Shown here: in pieces, positions 48,061 to 60,324 of the stretch | Layout: each line of letters opens with the position of its first letter | How positions within the stretch are numbered: position 1 is the first letter of the stretch | Origin: Chondrilla cf. caribensis | Taxonomy: Eukaryota > Porifera > Demospongiae > Chondrillida > Chondrillidae | Assembly: GCA_964020155.1 (NCBI GenBank) | Contig: OZ026547.1 | Location: forward strand, 246,001-310,000 | DNA length: 64,000 bases | Reading direction: 5' to 3' | Position numbers and translations under genes: made by a program | Notes under the pieces: generated by a model | What the model was told of the DNA's origin: nothing | The model's database searches: none | The model's input: the letters and a program-made list of their open reading frames with translations, nothing else

Positions 48061-49217
48061 GAAAATAATTCATGGAAGCCAAATTAAATTGCCTTTGCAT
48101 TTCAAAGGAATTGCTTCAAGATTTCACCAGTATAAATGGGACTCTGGACTTTTCGCCTCCCACCAGCCTGAGGGTTCTTATTACAGTAAAATATAGGTAT
48201 TAGATAGACTCACATCACTTCCAGCTGTCGTATTTCTCTTTTGTTTATGTCAAGACACGGTCATGTATCATCATGAATACACTTATGTGCCTCTTATGAT
48301 AATGGGTGGGCAAGGTGTAGCATTTGCAGCCTTGTTTTTCAAATAATTCACACACCAGGTTACTAGCTTGGTGAGCTCCTACCAGGGATAAAGTAACAAC
48401 CTAAGAGTTTTGTGTTTGGCACTTCAAGTTCTGAGACCTAGTTGGCCAATATTTGCTGTTTGTGCTTTTGTGCTTCGCAATAAGGTTTGTATCATTGGTG
48501 TATATTTTATGTATTCTTATTTGTATAACCTAAACACAATTCCAATGTTAAACCCCTCCTTTGGGCAATAATCATGTGTAGTCAGGTGTGAGACAACTAA
48601 CACCTTTGTTTTAGGGGTGGGCAATATACCGGTTATACAATAATATCACAATAATGATTTACATGATTATCGTACCGTGAGTGATTCCCGGCCCGTGATA
48701 TATTGTCAATACAATATATCGTGGTTGGTGTGAAGCAATAGTATTGCTGTCCCCTGCACTCAAATTACTTGGGTATCTTTCTTAGGTTTAAAAGACTGTT
48801 CGCTAAAGTTTGTACAGTCGTCAAAGCCGTTGCGCTTGAATTCTAGCCCAATTTCTAATTCTCCGCGTTTTGAAATCGACCATGTTATTACGTGCAATAT
48901 AAATTATGATATAAATTCATTGTGGCAGGTAAGCATAATGACACATATTATATCTATCAGATGAGTGTTAATATATTGGGATTCAAAAATAAAAATTTAA
49001 TACTAAAAAGCCCAAGTCCCTACCAACCTTCTGTTATCATTTGAGATACTGTTTACATGTCCATTCCCTTATATGGATTCATGTTGATTGCATATTATTA
49101 TAAAGCGCGGTTGGGTTTCCCGCCATTCGGTAAAATTGTAGATTGGTTCTCCTGCCATTCCGTAAATTGTAGATTTGAAACAGTTACGGAACTCCGTCTT
49201 ATGGAATAATATAATAG
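48061..49217. other. Repeat-derived spacer with exon relic
   Basis: Positions 48240-48560 match the spacer of copy C (14540-14930). Positions 48725-48935 on the minus strand are the third copy of the MADFK-type exon relic (ATGGTCGATTTCAAAACG, frame broken). Positions 49070-49215 match the flank at 1290-1545. Confidence 0.6.
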
Positions 49218-49413
49218 GACCAAGTACAGTGATACCTCTACCACTAACAGTGCTACTGCTGTCAGGTAGAAGTGATGTTCTAGAGGCAACTGGACAAGGT
49301 AAATATAGACCAAAGATCCTTCAAGTGTTGAAGGAGATAGCCCCTGAAGTGGACCCTGAACTGATACTACAGCAACTCAGTAGAATGGAGACTGATGAGC
49401 TTGTGTTACTTTT
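49218..49413 (+). pseudogene. Exon-2 fragment of the coiled-coil family
   Basis: It begins GACCAAGTACAGTG after ATAATAG, encodes through METDEL, then diverts into LVLLFGIVQQFQKK and a stop. The tail folds back (TTTTTGGAATTG ... CAATTCCAAAAA). It has the same truncation as 1550-1738. Confidence 0.7.
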
Positions 49414-49515
49414 TGGAATTGTTCAGCAATTCCAAAAAAAGTGACCTAGCACAGTAGACTACAGCCCTCTTACAGCTACGTATGTTACAGCTTATTGGTG
49501 ATATCAGGATGAAGG

Positions 49516-49735
49516 TAGGAATAGGGTAGAGTTGGTTTTAGAGCTAGGGGTAGGGTAGAGTTGGTTTTAGAGCTAGGGGTAGGGTAGAGTTGGTTTTAGA
49601 GGTAGGGGTAGGGTAGAGTTGGTTTTAGAGCTAGGGGTAGGGTAGAGTTGGTTTTAGAGCTAGGGGTGGGGTAGAGTTGGTTTTAGAGCTAGGGGTAGGG
49701 TAGAGTTGGTTTTAGAGGTAGGGATAGGGTAGAGT
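49516..49735. repeat. 29-bp minisatellite, about 7.5 units
   Basis: The unit runs GTAGGGTAGAGTTGGTTTTA then GAGCTAGGG. A short GGGTTAGGGTTAAGGTTAGG stretch follows at about 49787. Confidence 0.9.
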
Positions 49736-49886
49736 CAGGATGAAAGGTAAAGGGGTAGAGTAGGATTAGGGGTAGGGGCAGGGTTGGGGTTAGGGTTAAG
49801 GTTAGGTCTTAAATCCTGAAGGTCACCAAGAAGTTGTAAAATAGCCGTTAAATGGCTGTGATCTACTGTGCTAGGTGATCCATAAT

Positions 49887-49992
49887 CACGTTTTGGGAGA
49901 TACGCTGATATATACAAATAGTTCAACACAAAATAGTACCTTCCACCGAAGGGAGAGGCGATCGCTGGCCATTACGTAGAGCGGGACGGTCT
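49887..49992 (+). promoter_or_regulatory. Conserved upstream block of copy H
   Basis: Landmarks are as at 2181-2312. GCTAATTATATTCATAGTTG and CTATGAATATCATC follow between 50010 and 50085. Confidence 0.5.
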
Positions 49993-50188
49993 GTACGGGC
50001 ACGTATGACGCTAATTATATTCATAGTTGCCAACGCCTACCTTGATGAGAGTCCCGCAGGAAAGGCCTATGAATATCATCTATCTCATCTCATGAATATT
50101 ATTAGGGATACTACTGCTCTACCTGCCCTAGCCTATTATTATTTCTCCACTCAACACTGAACACAAGAGGTTACCTACCAAGACGACG

Positions 50189-51839
50189 ATGGCAATGGCT
50201 ACTAATAAAGGTGCAGATGTCGAACCAGATTGTGAGGAGAGACCTTCTCCACTGTTTTCTATGATGATAAACTTCAGAAATACAGCAAAAGTAAGACTGC
50301 TTTGAAATTCAGAGGGGAGTGTGGCATTTGTGATACCATGGAATATCTCTCTCCTTCCACAGAACACAGGACCAAGCACAGTGATACCTCTACTACTAAC
50401 AGTGCTACTGATGTCAGCTAGAAGTGATATTCCAGTGGCAGCTGGACAAGGTAAATATAGACCAAAGATCCTTCAAGTGTTGAAGGAGATAGCCCCTGAA
50501 GTGAACCATGAACTGATACTACAGCAACTCAGTAGAATGGAGACTGATGATCTAGTGGACTGTATTGTGGAGGTGGCTAGAAAATACAGAGAACTTGAAG
50601 AAGAGAATGAGAACTACAGAAAGAGGAAAGATGCATTTGTTACCCTCAACCAAGAGGAACACGACAGAGTTAGAGAACTTGAGGCTAAACTTGTTGAAGC
50701 AAATAAAGAGATGAATAAAATGAGGGGGAAGCATCGAAGTGAGCTCGATCAAATAAGACAAGAGTACCTCAATGAGAAGAGAATATTAGAAGAAGAATGT
50801 GCAGAATTGAGGGTTCGTTTGGAGCACATGAAGCATAGTAAGGACGAGTGGACCAAGGAGAAGCAATACTTACTACAGAAGGTCAGAAATGAGAAGTTGA
50901 AACTATCAGAAATGAGGCACAGTAAAGAAGAGGAGAGGAGGCGAGGTTTGTGGTTTGTGAGGAATGTACACTTACAGGTTTGGCTGAACCTAGCAAACTC
51001 ATTTGCATAATTATTATAGTGCAAGGCTTAGCAAAGATCCTTATGATTGCAGCCCATAGCATCCTTTGATCAATCATGTAATGTATGTATATTATGCATA
51101 ACACACGTTCACTACTGAAAAGTTACGTACTAAGATGAACTGGAACCTTGAACCTGGATGCATCATAGACTAAGATCTCAGCACACATATCACTATTTCA
51201 ACATTTATTCTATTTCAACACAGATCAATGTGAGGAAAATGGGGCGTGCAGAGAAAGTAGAAGGGTTGAGACATGTAGTGCGAGAGTGCACCAGAAGAGA
51301 GCAACCATGGATACATCTGAACATGTGAGCTTGTGGGGAGACTAAAGTATAATTGTACCAGCAACAGTAGGAGTTAGGAGTTTGGATAACATTTAGTCAG
51401 GCAGTGTACTACGCTCGACGTACTTCTGTCACCATTTATCCTACCCTTTACTACACAGGATATACCTTACAGTAAACAAGTGGAGGAGGACACTTTGGAC
51501 GTGCCGGTCTATCTGATCATGCATCCGGAAACAACATGGGTTCACGACATTTCCTCAAATTCTACATATCACACTAGTTGCCATGACAATGAACTAGTAT
51601 ACTCTCAAGAGTCATCACTGGCACATAAATACCTAACAACAGTTGCTAATAGCAACAGAATTGGCTACTCAAACCAATTTGTCAGTATGGAGATAACAGA
51701 TGGAGAGGACCTCCCATCCCCTGTTGAGGAGTGTGAGGGGGGACTAGTGGAGGGCAGTGGGTATGAAGACCAGCTCCCAATACAAGAGACAGGTCATTCT
51801 GATACCCAGGAGATGGTTACTGGGAAGAACTCTTCCTGA
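50189..51839 (+). CDS. Coiled-coil family protein, type I, copy H (4 exons, 388 aa)
   Basis: Exons are 50189-50290, 50363-50945, 51224-51324 and 51459-51839, with the same lengths and phases as copies A and D. The leader is MAMATNKGADVEPDCEERPS and then PLFSMMINFRNTAK, more diverged at its end. The coiled-coil part reads RILEEECAELRVRLEHMKHS and onward, and ends with RHSKEEERRRG across the splice. Exon 3 has lost one Cys (DTSEH where others have DTCEH). The start is the first ATG; a second Met lies two codons on. It is the last intact copy before the EF-hand gene and the nearest acceptor for the orphan first exons at 38-46 kb. Function is unknown; see copy A. Confidence 0.75.
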
Positions 51840-52771
51840 CTGTTAGCAACAGAGCACAAAAAGTTCACGTCTGAACAAGTGGATAATGTCCATTACTTTG
51901 TATTTCAAACACCCTTATTGCTACAGTGTACCACACACACAATAAGTGAATGTATTGTTGAGAGCTATCAAACTTATGCACCACATACTAAGGAGCTGCA
52001 TGGTACGAACATCAGGTGTGTGTGCGTGTGTTTAAATATATTATAAATATTGTAAAAGAACCCGGACACAGATGAACCTTTACTGAGATGCATGTACTCA
52101 CCTTAACTGAACAGCACCGAAGGATGTTACACAAACGGAACTTGAACGATGTTGACTGGTTGGAGGAGGTCGACTGGGAGAGACACATCCCCTAGACAAA
52201 GGCCATGTTCTTGTTAGCGAGTTCTCTCCTGGGTTGTACACTACAGACCTTAATAAAGACGAAGAAATAGCACGGATAAATCAGTAAACCGTCATTCTGT
52301 GGAATGTGTAGGAGTAACTGAACTAACATAGCTACGTAGCCTAGACCTATGGCGCCATGCGCAAACACGAGGGGTAATAAAAGAAGAGAATATCGGCACA
52401 TTCACACACTTGACATAGATTTATAACATACTAGTACGTATCCACGGTCTTATGTCCTCCTGGTCACTCCAAAAGAGATCTGATCCTTCACTTCACGCCC
52501 ATCCCGCCAAAATGCATTCGTGCGGTTGATGGCCAATATTATAAGATCACGTGCGCAACATGTACAGTATATTAGCCCTATAAATAACATAAATTTCATG
52601 ACAAACATTATTCGAGTGCATTCGTCATTAATTTTTGTTGCGTATAATAGATATCCAAGATAAAATACACGATCGAAGAGCACCTTCATATTTTATTATA
52701 TGTATAAGCTACTTACAGTAACAACACTGCATGCATTAGAGGAAAATAAAATATACAGCCATAGTATATCA
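51840..52771. other. 3' flank of copy H with antisense donor
   Basis: It is homologous to 4165-5104 and 20155-21128. The minus-strand donor has its exon side at 52102. The hydrophobic minus-strand ORF is at 52192-52401. Confidence 0.4.
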
Positions 52772-53005
52772 TTAAAGGACAAAAGTAACATTTACATCAT
52801 CCATGTCTGTGAATTGATAAGGAAAATGTGTTACTTCCGACACATGATAGCTTCTCTGGAGAGATACTTTCCCTGTTGGGTCCTCCCATCTGTTCTGAGC
52901 AAACTTGTCCACCATCTTACAGAACTCGATGTAGTTGACGTCCAGACGTCTTCCAATCTCAATGGCAAACCTCTTGTAGATCATTTCAAACTCCAGTCCA
53001 TTCAC
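52772..53005 (-). pseudogene. Copy of the EF-hand gene terminal exon (unit H), acceptor region damaged
   Basis: It encodes NGLEFEMIYKRFAIEIGRRL and onward through NRWEDPTGK, then a tail ending TFVL. Where other copies read CACTAGACCTGCACACAGG on the plus strand, this copy reads CACCTACACACAGG. Five bases are lost across the acceptor, so any splice here would enter in a different frame. Confidence 0.7.
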
Positions 53006-53383
53006 CTACACACAGGTATCCAGAGATGGACAATAAACCACAACACATAATATCACACACTATACACCATCCTGGCTTATGTACTCAGAACTGATGCACT
53101 GTCTTCACGAAGAACCACTTTCCAAGATCCAAATTGTTATGGGAAGACCTGTCCACAATCTCACATGACCATATGTAGCTATCAATGAAAAGGTCAAACA
53201 AGGTACAAAGTACAAGGTACAGGGTGTTGGGAGGCACACAGTAGGCATATCTCAGTACTAGCAATGGACTCAGTACTAGTCATGAACTGTGCACGCACAC
53301 ATACATATTATAATACAGTCTGATGTACATACATTGAAAGGTACCCCAAATCTGAACTTAATTACTATGAAGGTACTTGCCAT

Positions 53384-53690
<307 letters not shown>

Positions 53691-53817
53691 CATATACAGC
53701 GACATGTGCACATACACATCTCAATTGTCCCACCAACAACCACATGAACTTTGAGATAGTACTAATAAGTCACTGGCATGTCTTCTTACACAGGCTTCTG
53801 TTTTGTACATACATATA

Positions 53818-53937
53818 ATGTCTAGTGACAGTGAGGACAAGAGCAGGTAATCTCCCTTCCTTGAAATGAACTGTGTTGCTAGGATACCAGTAGACCACTT
53901 GAACTATTGGCTACCTACAACTACAGACAATGACTAA
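53818..53937 (+). pseudogene. Two-exon relic related to 22245-22650
   Basis: A possible first exon (53818-53846, MSSDSEDKS, ending AG|GTAATC) joins in phase to 53883-53937 (IPVDHLNYWLP and onward, then a stop). A further diverged pair lies at 54483-54507 (MAVRKDSP) and about 54549-54598. All are short, and I regard them as relics of an unrecognised gene. Confidence 0.35.
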
Positions 53938-54225
53938 GCACAAGTGTATCATTCAAGCAGTACTAGTCTCGGCACTAGTCTATAATAAACAATGTAGCAT
54001 CACAGTGACTATCTAAACACACCACATATAGGAAGTATAATACTTACAGCCTCTGGTGTTAGGGACCCAAAGATTTTAAGTGGATATCATTCCCCAGAAG
54101 AGATGAGATAATGATGATTTAGACAAAAGAGACGTAACACTACAGTTGGATTCGCTATCAACATCTGTCTTGGCAAAGAGTGATGATACACCGGAATCTG
54201 AATTCCGAAAAAGTGAAGACATTAT

Positions 54226-54270
<45 letters not shown>

Positions 54271-55170
54271 CGTGCATACACACAAACACAAACACGTGTG
54301 TAAATGCACATACACACATGCACAGCACACACACGCATGCATGCATGCACACACATGAATGAACACATATTTAGTGACATGTGCACATACACATCTCATT
54401 TTTCCACTGAGCACATTAACTGCAACACAGTACTAAAAGAATGTACTTTCTTACACAGGCTTCTGTATGGTACAAATATGGTATGGCTGTCAGGAAGGAC
54501 AGTCCAGGTACATCCCATTACTTGTAAAGTGGAATCTGTGTTGCCATGATACCAGTGATTCACTTCAACTACTTGGGACAATGACTAGACACCATGCATC
54601 CACGTGATTACTGCAGTCTACAGTCTTCAAGCCTTGGAGCTAGTCTATAAATATAGCATGCAGCACATTCGTCGCTAGCAAAATACACTACAGAGAGAAG
54701 TACAGCCTCTATAGTCGGAGGCTTGAAGACTTATTAGTGGATACCCAAGGTTCATTTTCCATTCTTTTTTTAAACCACCTATTGACAAGTTTACAAAGGT
54801 AAGTTATAAGTTCATTATGCCTATGACCCAGCGTTTCTTGAAGTTTTGTACGATATTTGAGGTTTGCGTGTGTCACAGACTACAAACACCACTTAAATTC
54901 GACGTTGGCCGCGCGTAGTGACCCACGAAGGTATTTATCAACGGGAACTTAATCCTAGAATACCTCTCATTACGCAGTAATCGGCTGCTGGGACGTACCT
55001 TGACAGCCGCAGGGTGACTGTTCTTTCACGATCGTTTGAAAGTCTGTTCCATCTTCGGCCTTGGTCTCGCGTAACCAAACATCGTCTCGTACGCCATTTT
55101 GTTGCACCACGTGGCTGTCACAGATGCCCCTCATGTGTTGTATGCATATTATAATGACACATACATATGG
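53938..55170. other. Spacer with CA tract and a CG-rich patch
   Basis: A (CA)n tract lies at about 54226-54266. An open stretch at 54149-54226 (DSLSTSVLAKSDDTPESEFR) is also open on the other strand and is not assigned. Positions 54895-55110 are locally rich in CG (GTTGGCCGCGCGTAGTGACC) and could be a promoter, but no first exon is evident. Confidence 0.35.
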
Positions 55171-55345
55171 GGTGCCGTTTGTACAAATATTCGACAGAAA
55201 ATTGATATTTCATACATCACATGATATTTGTATGTATCGCATGATATATACACATATATCATGCGATGTATGTACATATCACATGATATAAGCATATATT
55301 ATATGATATATCCATATATCACACAATATATGGACATATCACACC
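55171..55345. repeat. Short repeat of ATCACATGATAT-type units
   Basis: Units such as CATATATCATGCGATGTATG and CATATCACATGATATAAGCA repeat about six times and are partly palindromic. Confidence 0.7.
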
Positions 55346-56006
55346 ACCACGACATAGAGCTGCTCTTCAAAGTGCACACGTGATCAGATGTAGACGTTCA
55401 GGTACATTCTACTTAAAGTATAGGGATTGATGGACATGTCCTTGTAGCATGTTGCATATGGGGCGGTTTGTTAGGGTATTCAAAACGCATGCAAACGAAA
55501 TAATTTCCCACGCAAATAATCACTCCTGAGCAATGCTTCACCCACCACGAGTGGGCTACTTCAAGGTTCTTGAGTGTCGGAAGTCTGGTTTGTCCCTGAA
55601 GATCTCCTGGCGGGTGAAATGTTGTAATGAGATGGTCATTGTGGGAAAGTTGTTTTGTTTGATGTGGTTTGAATACCGTAAATTTTATAAAGTTTGTAAC
55701 CGATCGTTTTTGCAAATTTTGTCGGTAGAGCCAATTCTGTGAAGGTTTTTCATGGGTATGAGGGGGTACAATGATGATGTCATCACTCCAACATGGTGTA
55801 CAATCAACAAAATTAATATTGTCGGAAGCTATTTATTTCACTGCATGAAACAGACAAAGTGAAATAGAGTGATGGAAAATCTAAGCAGTACTGCAATGAC
55901 TCAAATAGCTATCGTTTCAGTCACAAAGAAATCTGCCTCTAGCTACTTTCTGGTGGTGATTTGTGGAATTTTTCAGTTGAGAAACTTTACCAATGTATGA
56001 TAGTCT
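55346..56006. other. Spacer without recognisable features
   Basis: I find no gene here that I can support. Confidence 0.4.
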
Positions 56007-56049
56007 AACAAGAACTTCTACTGTACATTGTACAGTAGAAGTTCTTGTT
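56007..56049. repeat. Near-perfect palindrome, 21-bp arms
   Basis: AACAAGAACTTCTACTGTAC and one more base, a single T, then the exact reverse complement. It may be a collapsed MITE. The following 56050-56226 is open but unrecognised. Confidence 0.85.
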
Positions 56050-56273
56050 AAACAGCTGTCCCTGTGGTTCCTTTTTCATTATCTGGATGACTGGGAGGTT
56101 ATCACTGGTTGCCATCAAAATCGGACTTCAGTCCCCCAGCTGGTAGAGACTTTAGTGCTGGTTGGCATAAATCCAGTGTTTTCTTATGTTGATGTTAATA
56201 ATGCTGTGTATAATACACAACCCTAGTACATCTTTCTATATAATATGGCATACCCTTCATTTTATGTCTACAG

Positions 56274-56601
56274 TGTGAACGCTATGAGTGCTACTGTGCC
56301 AGTTGAGGAAACCACACCACAATGTCCCCACACGGATGAAAAGGTCCTACCGTCTCTCCCAACCGTCAGACGAGAACCTCACGCCCAGCTGGTTGGCCTG
56401 ATGACGTTCAAACCTATACAGTTTCCTGTACACGCCCCACAACAACAACAACAACAACAACAACAACTTGTTGAGTTCAAAAACGAACCTTTTGTTAAGG
56501 TAATGCTGGAGGAACCATGCACTCAGAGCAGTATCGAACCGAAACCATTTGATCCCCTTGTCTCTGAACCTGGAGTATCCGATAGCCACACTGAGAAGTG
56601 A
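56274..56601 (+). CDS. Terminal exon of an unknown gene, with polyQ tract
   Basis: The acceptor TATGTCTACAG is followed by an open frame entered in phase 2: VNAMSATVPVEETTPQCPHT and onward. It has nine glutamines (CAA repeats, 56443-56469) and an acidic Pro-rich end (PLVSEPGVSDSHTEK), and stops at 56601. AATAAA lies at 56741, 140 bases downstream. The composition suggests a disordered region such as a transcription-factor tail, but no family is recognised. Upstream exons were not found; they may lie in 54-56 kb or be lost. It converges on the EF-hand gene. Confidence 0.5.
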
Positions 56602-56740
56602 AGAAATGGAATGAAGATCAAACACAATTCCAACACATTTTTTAATGTATGACCATCTTTGTGTGTGTGTGTGCATGCATGTGTGTTGCAGAATACACCG
56701 ATTTGAATGTTGTTGGATGTTTCTAAAGATTTATTTTACC

Positions 56741-56746
56741 AATAAA
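56741..56746 (+). terminator. AATAAA polyadenylation signal for the polyQ exon
   Basis: TTTTACCAATAAAATCG lies 140 bases after the stop at 56601. Confidence 0.5.
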
Positions 56747-56855
56747 ATCGAGAAATCTTGCTTTTTGGACGATTAAAGTCGTACTGTTCCGTTCCGCCAT
56801 TCTCTTAAACCCCTTAGTCGTCCCGTAACTTATGACCGCCACTGTATGTACTATT

Positions 56856-56861
56856 TTTATT
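56856..56861 (-). terminator. AATAAA polyadenylation signal for the EF-hand gene
   Basis: On the minus strand AATAAA lies about 92 bases after the stop codon at 56953-56955. The two genes' signals are about 110 bases apart, tail to tail. Confidence 0.5.
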
Positions 56862-56952
56862 TAATTTAATTATGTTATATAACTTCCTTATTACTGTATT
56901 ATATAATATACATACATGCATATCCTGTTATAGTTTTCAGAGTTCTGATGTG

Positions 56953-58646
56953 TTATTTGAGCGTTGGGTCGTCCCATCTGTTCTGAGCAAACTTGTCCAC
57001 CATCTTACAGAACTCGATGTAGTTGACGTCCAGACGTCTTCCAATCTCAATGGCAAACTTCTTGTAGATCATTTCAAACTCAAGTCCATTCACTAGACCT
57101 GCACACAGGTATAGAGATGGAACAATAAAATTCATTCAGATTGTACGTATGTACATACACATGCATATGTACATTCTCCACCATACCATTCCCTGAAACA
57201 CTTAAGTCTAGTGAAATACAAAACCCACCTCCGATTTCCAATTCGCTCAGAACACGATGGAATTGGGAACGTGTCACACTGCCAATGTGCACTTTATCAT
57301 AATCTTCAAAGAATGGCATTATTTGAATCCTTCTCACACGAACCTAACAAGCACCATCATATATCCATAAAGCATACACATATAATGACATGAAATAACA
57401 TACATACGTACATGGAAACTGTTCATACAAAGTGCATACGTACACACCAGAAGTGTGGGAAAAGCATCCAAGTATACATACGAGAACACCCACCCACACC
57501 CACTCACATTCACCCCCACCCCACCCCCACACACACATCCACTCACATCCACTCAAATCCACCCCAACCCCACCTCCACCCACATCCACTCACACTCACA
57601 CCCACACCCACCCCACACCCACAAATAGAATTACAGAAATTCGTACATATACGTATATATATATATATACACACATCTCACCCTCTCTGCTATCCTGTGT
57701 AGAGTCCTCTCCAGTATCTGTTCCTCCTCCGGCAGGAGTGTGTTGGCGTCCATGAGGAGTGTGGGGGTGTAGGGCTGTGGGTCCACCGTCGGCATCTTCT
57801 CCAGGCCTGGTACTGTGAAAATGGCCTCCATCTCATCCGAGAACTCTTTGTAGTCCACGTAGGATGGGTCCTTGTGAGAGCGGTATCTGAGGGGGTGAAC
57901 GCCAGGAGTGAGTGAGTAGTCTAGTGTAGCAAGACACCTAGTCACTGGCACACCTCTACGCATGCATATGAAGACCACCTGTCTACAGAGACCACCTGTC
58001 TACAAAGACCACCTGTCTACAGAGACCACCTGTCTACAGAGACCACCCGTCTACAGAGACCACCTGTCTACAGAGACCACATTCTCTTGGTATCCTGGGT
58101 GGTCTTTACAGACAGGTTCCACTATATACAGGTAAATATACATACATACGATATGTACACACATATATATGTATACATGTATCAGGGCCGTAGCCATCGA
58201 ATGTGAAGTGGTCCGGTTTATGGTAATATGTAGACATGGTGAGGCATAATGTAGGGGGGCTCTAGGGGCATATACGTACGTATCCGTACCTCTCCTCAAC
58301 GGCTGCTGCCTCTGGCTCAGTCAAGTTGAAGCCACAGAGGTCCAGGGCTCTCCTGAAGGAGGTGCCAGGCATGCAGTAGGAGCGGAGCTTGTCGTAGTCC
58401 CTGAGAAACTCCAACACTCGTATCCTCTCCTTTGCCACCTGTGTGTGCACAAGGGAGTGGTCGTAATACGTAGACATCATCCATGGAATACACACACACA
58501 GAACATTAACAAAAATGAATACAATACAAATACACAAACATGTACAAGAGCATGTAAAACATGTACGTACGTACATGTACTTAACAAATTAGTTTTGAGA
58601 AGATTGTCAATTTGATTTTGTTGTATGTGATGCACACACATACACA

Positions 58647-58688
<42 letters not shown>

Positions 58689-58824
58689 CGTACACATGTA
58701 AATATGCGTACGAATGTTTGTATACACATGCAAACAGATACACACACATACACATATGTACTCACACCATTCCAAATATGCACACAAATACACCATCATG
58801 CACACACACACACAGAGACACCAT

Positions 58825-58895
<71 letters not shown>

Positions 58896-59441
58896 ATGCA
58901 CACACACACACACACATGAACAGAAAAAAAAAAAAAATAAAAAATAAAACCCACCTTGGTCTTCATCCTGTCAAGCACCTGATCCACATTCACAGCCCTC
59001 AGTCCAGTCCTGGTGCGGAGAGACTCCTCCAAGTGGTGTTTCTGAGTGGACAACTGAGACATCCGATGCTGATACTTGTTCTCGGGCTGCTCTGAAGGCT
59101 GGATCTCGTTGAGGAACTTCAAGTAGTTGAATCCCTTGTTGTCAGAGAACCATGCTGTGATCACCTCAGCCTCATCTTCACTCAGCTGTAACTGGAGGTA
59201 GCACATGCACTGCCTGAACTGTGACCGAGTGATGTAGCCGTGATGGTGTCTGGGAGAGGGTGGGAGAAACGGAGCAGTGTGTGAAGTGTGTATATAGACT
59301 TACTGTATGTTGTGGGCACCTTCGTACGCATGTATGTGTTGTGTATATGTACGTGTGTATGTGTGCATGTAGCACCACTCCTGTGTATACATACGTAATT
59401 GTTATACGGATGAGTACCTGCATATGTGTGCGTGCATGCAT

Positions 59442-59498
<57 letters not shown>

Positions 59499-59715
59499 TA
59501 TGTGTGTGTGTGTGTGTGTGTGCGCGTGTGTGTGTGTATACGTGTGTGTGTATACGTGTGTGTGTGTACGTGTGTGTGTGTACGTATGTGTGTGTATACG
59601 TGTGTGTACGTGTCACTGTGTATATGTGTGTGTGTGTGTACGTGTGTGTGTGTACGTATGTGTGTGTATACGTGTGTGTACGTGTCACTGTGTATGTGTG
59701 TGTACGTGTGTGTGT

Positions 59716-59778
<63 letters not shown>

Positions 59779-59896
59779 CGTGTGTGCGCGCGTGTGTGTG
59801 TATACGTGTGTGTGTACATGTCACTGTGTATGCGTGTGTATGTGTGTGTGTGTGTGTACGTGTCACTGTGTATGTGTGTGCATGTGTGTGTGTGTG

Positions 59897-59938
<42 letters not shown>

Positions 59939-59958
59939 TGTCACTGTGTATGTGTGTG

Positions 59959-60028
<70 letters not shown>

Positions 60029-60115
60029 CGTGTGTGTGTGGATACGTGTGTGTGTGTGTGTGTGTGTGGATACGTGTGTGTGTATATACGTGTGTATGTG
60101 TGTGTGTGTGCATAC

Positions 60116-60169
<54 letters not shown>

Positions 60170-60207
60170 ATGTGTGTGTGTACGTGTGTGTGAGACGTGT
60201 GCTTGTG

Positions 60208-60262
<55 letters not shown>

Positions 60263-60277
60263 ATGTGTGCATGTGTG

Positions 60278-60324
<47 letters not shown>

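Noticed and set aside
49785..49810. GGGTTAGGGTTAAGGTTAGG resembling telomere repeat
   Set aside because: Only two or three degenerate units next to a GGTAGGGTAGAG minisatellite. It is better explained as part of that array.
55061..55291. ORF starting MVSRNQTSSRTPFCCTTW
   Set aside because: It runs into the ATCACATGATAT repeat, has no recognisable domain and no splice support.
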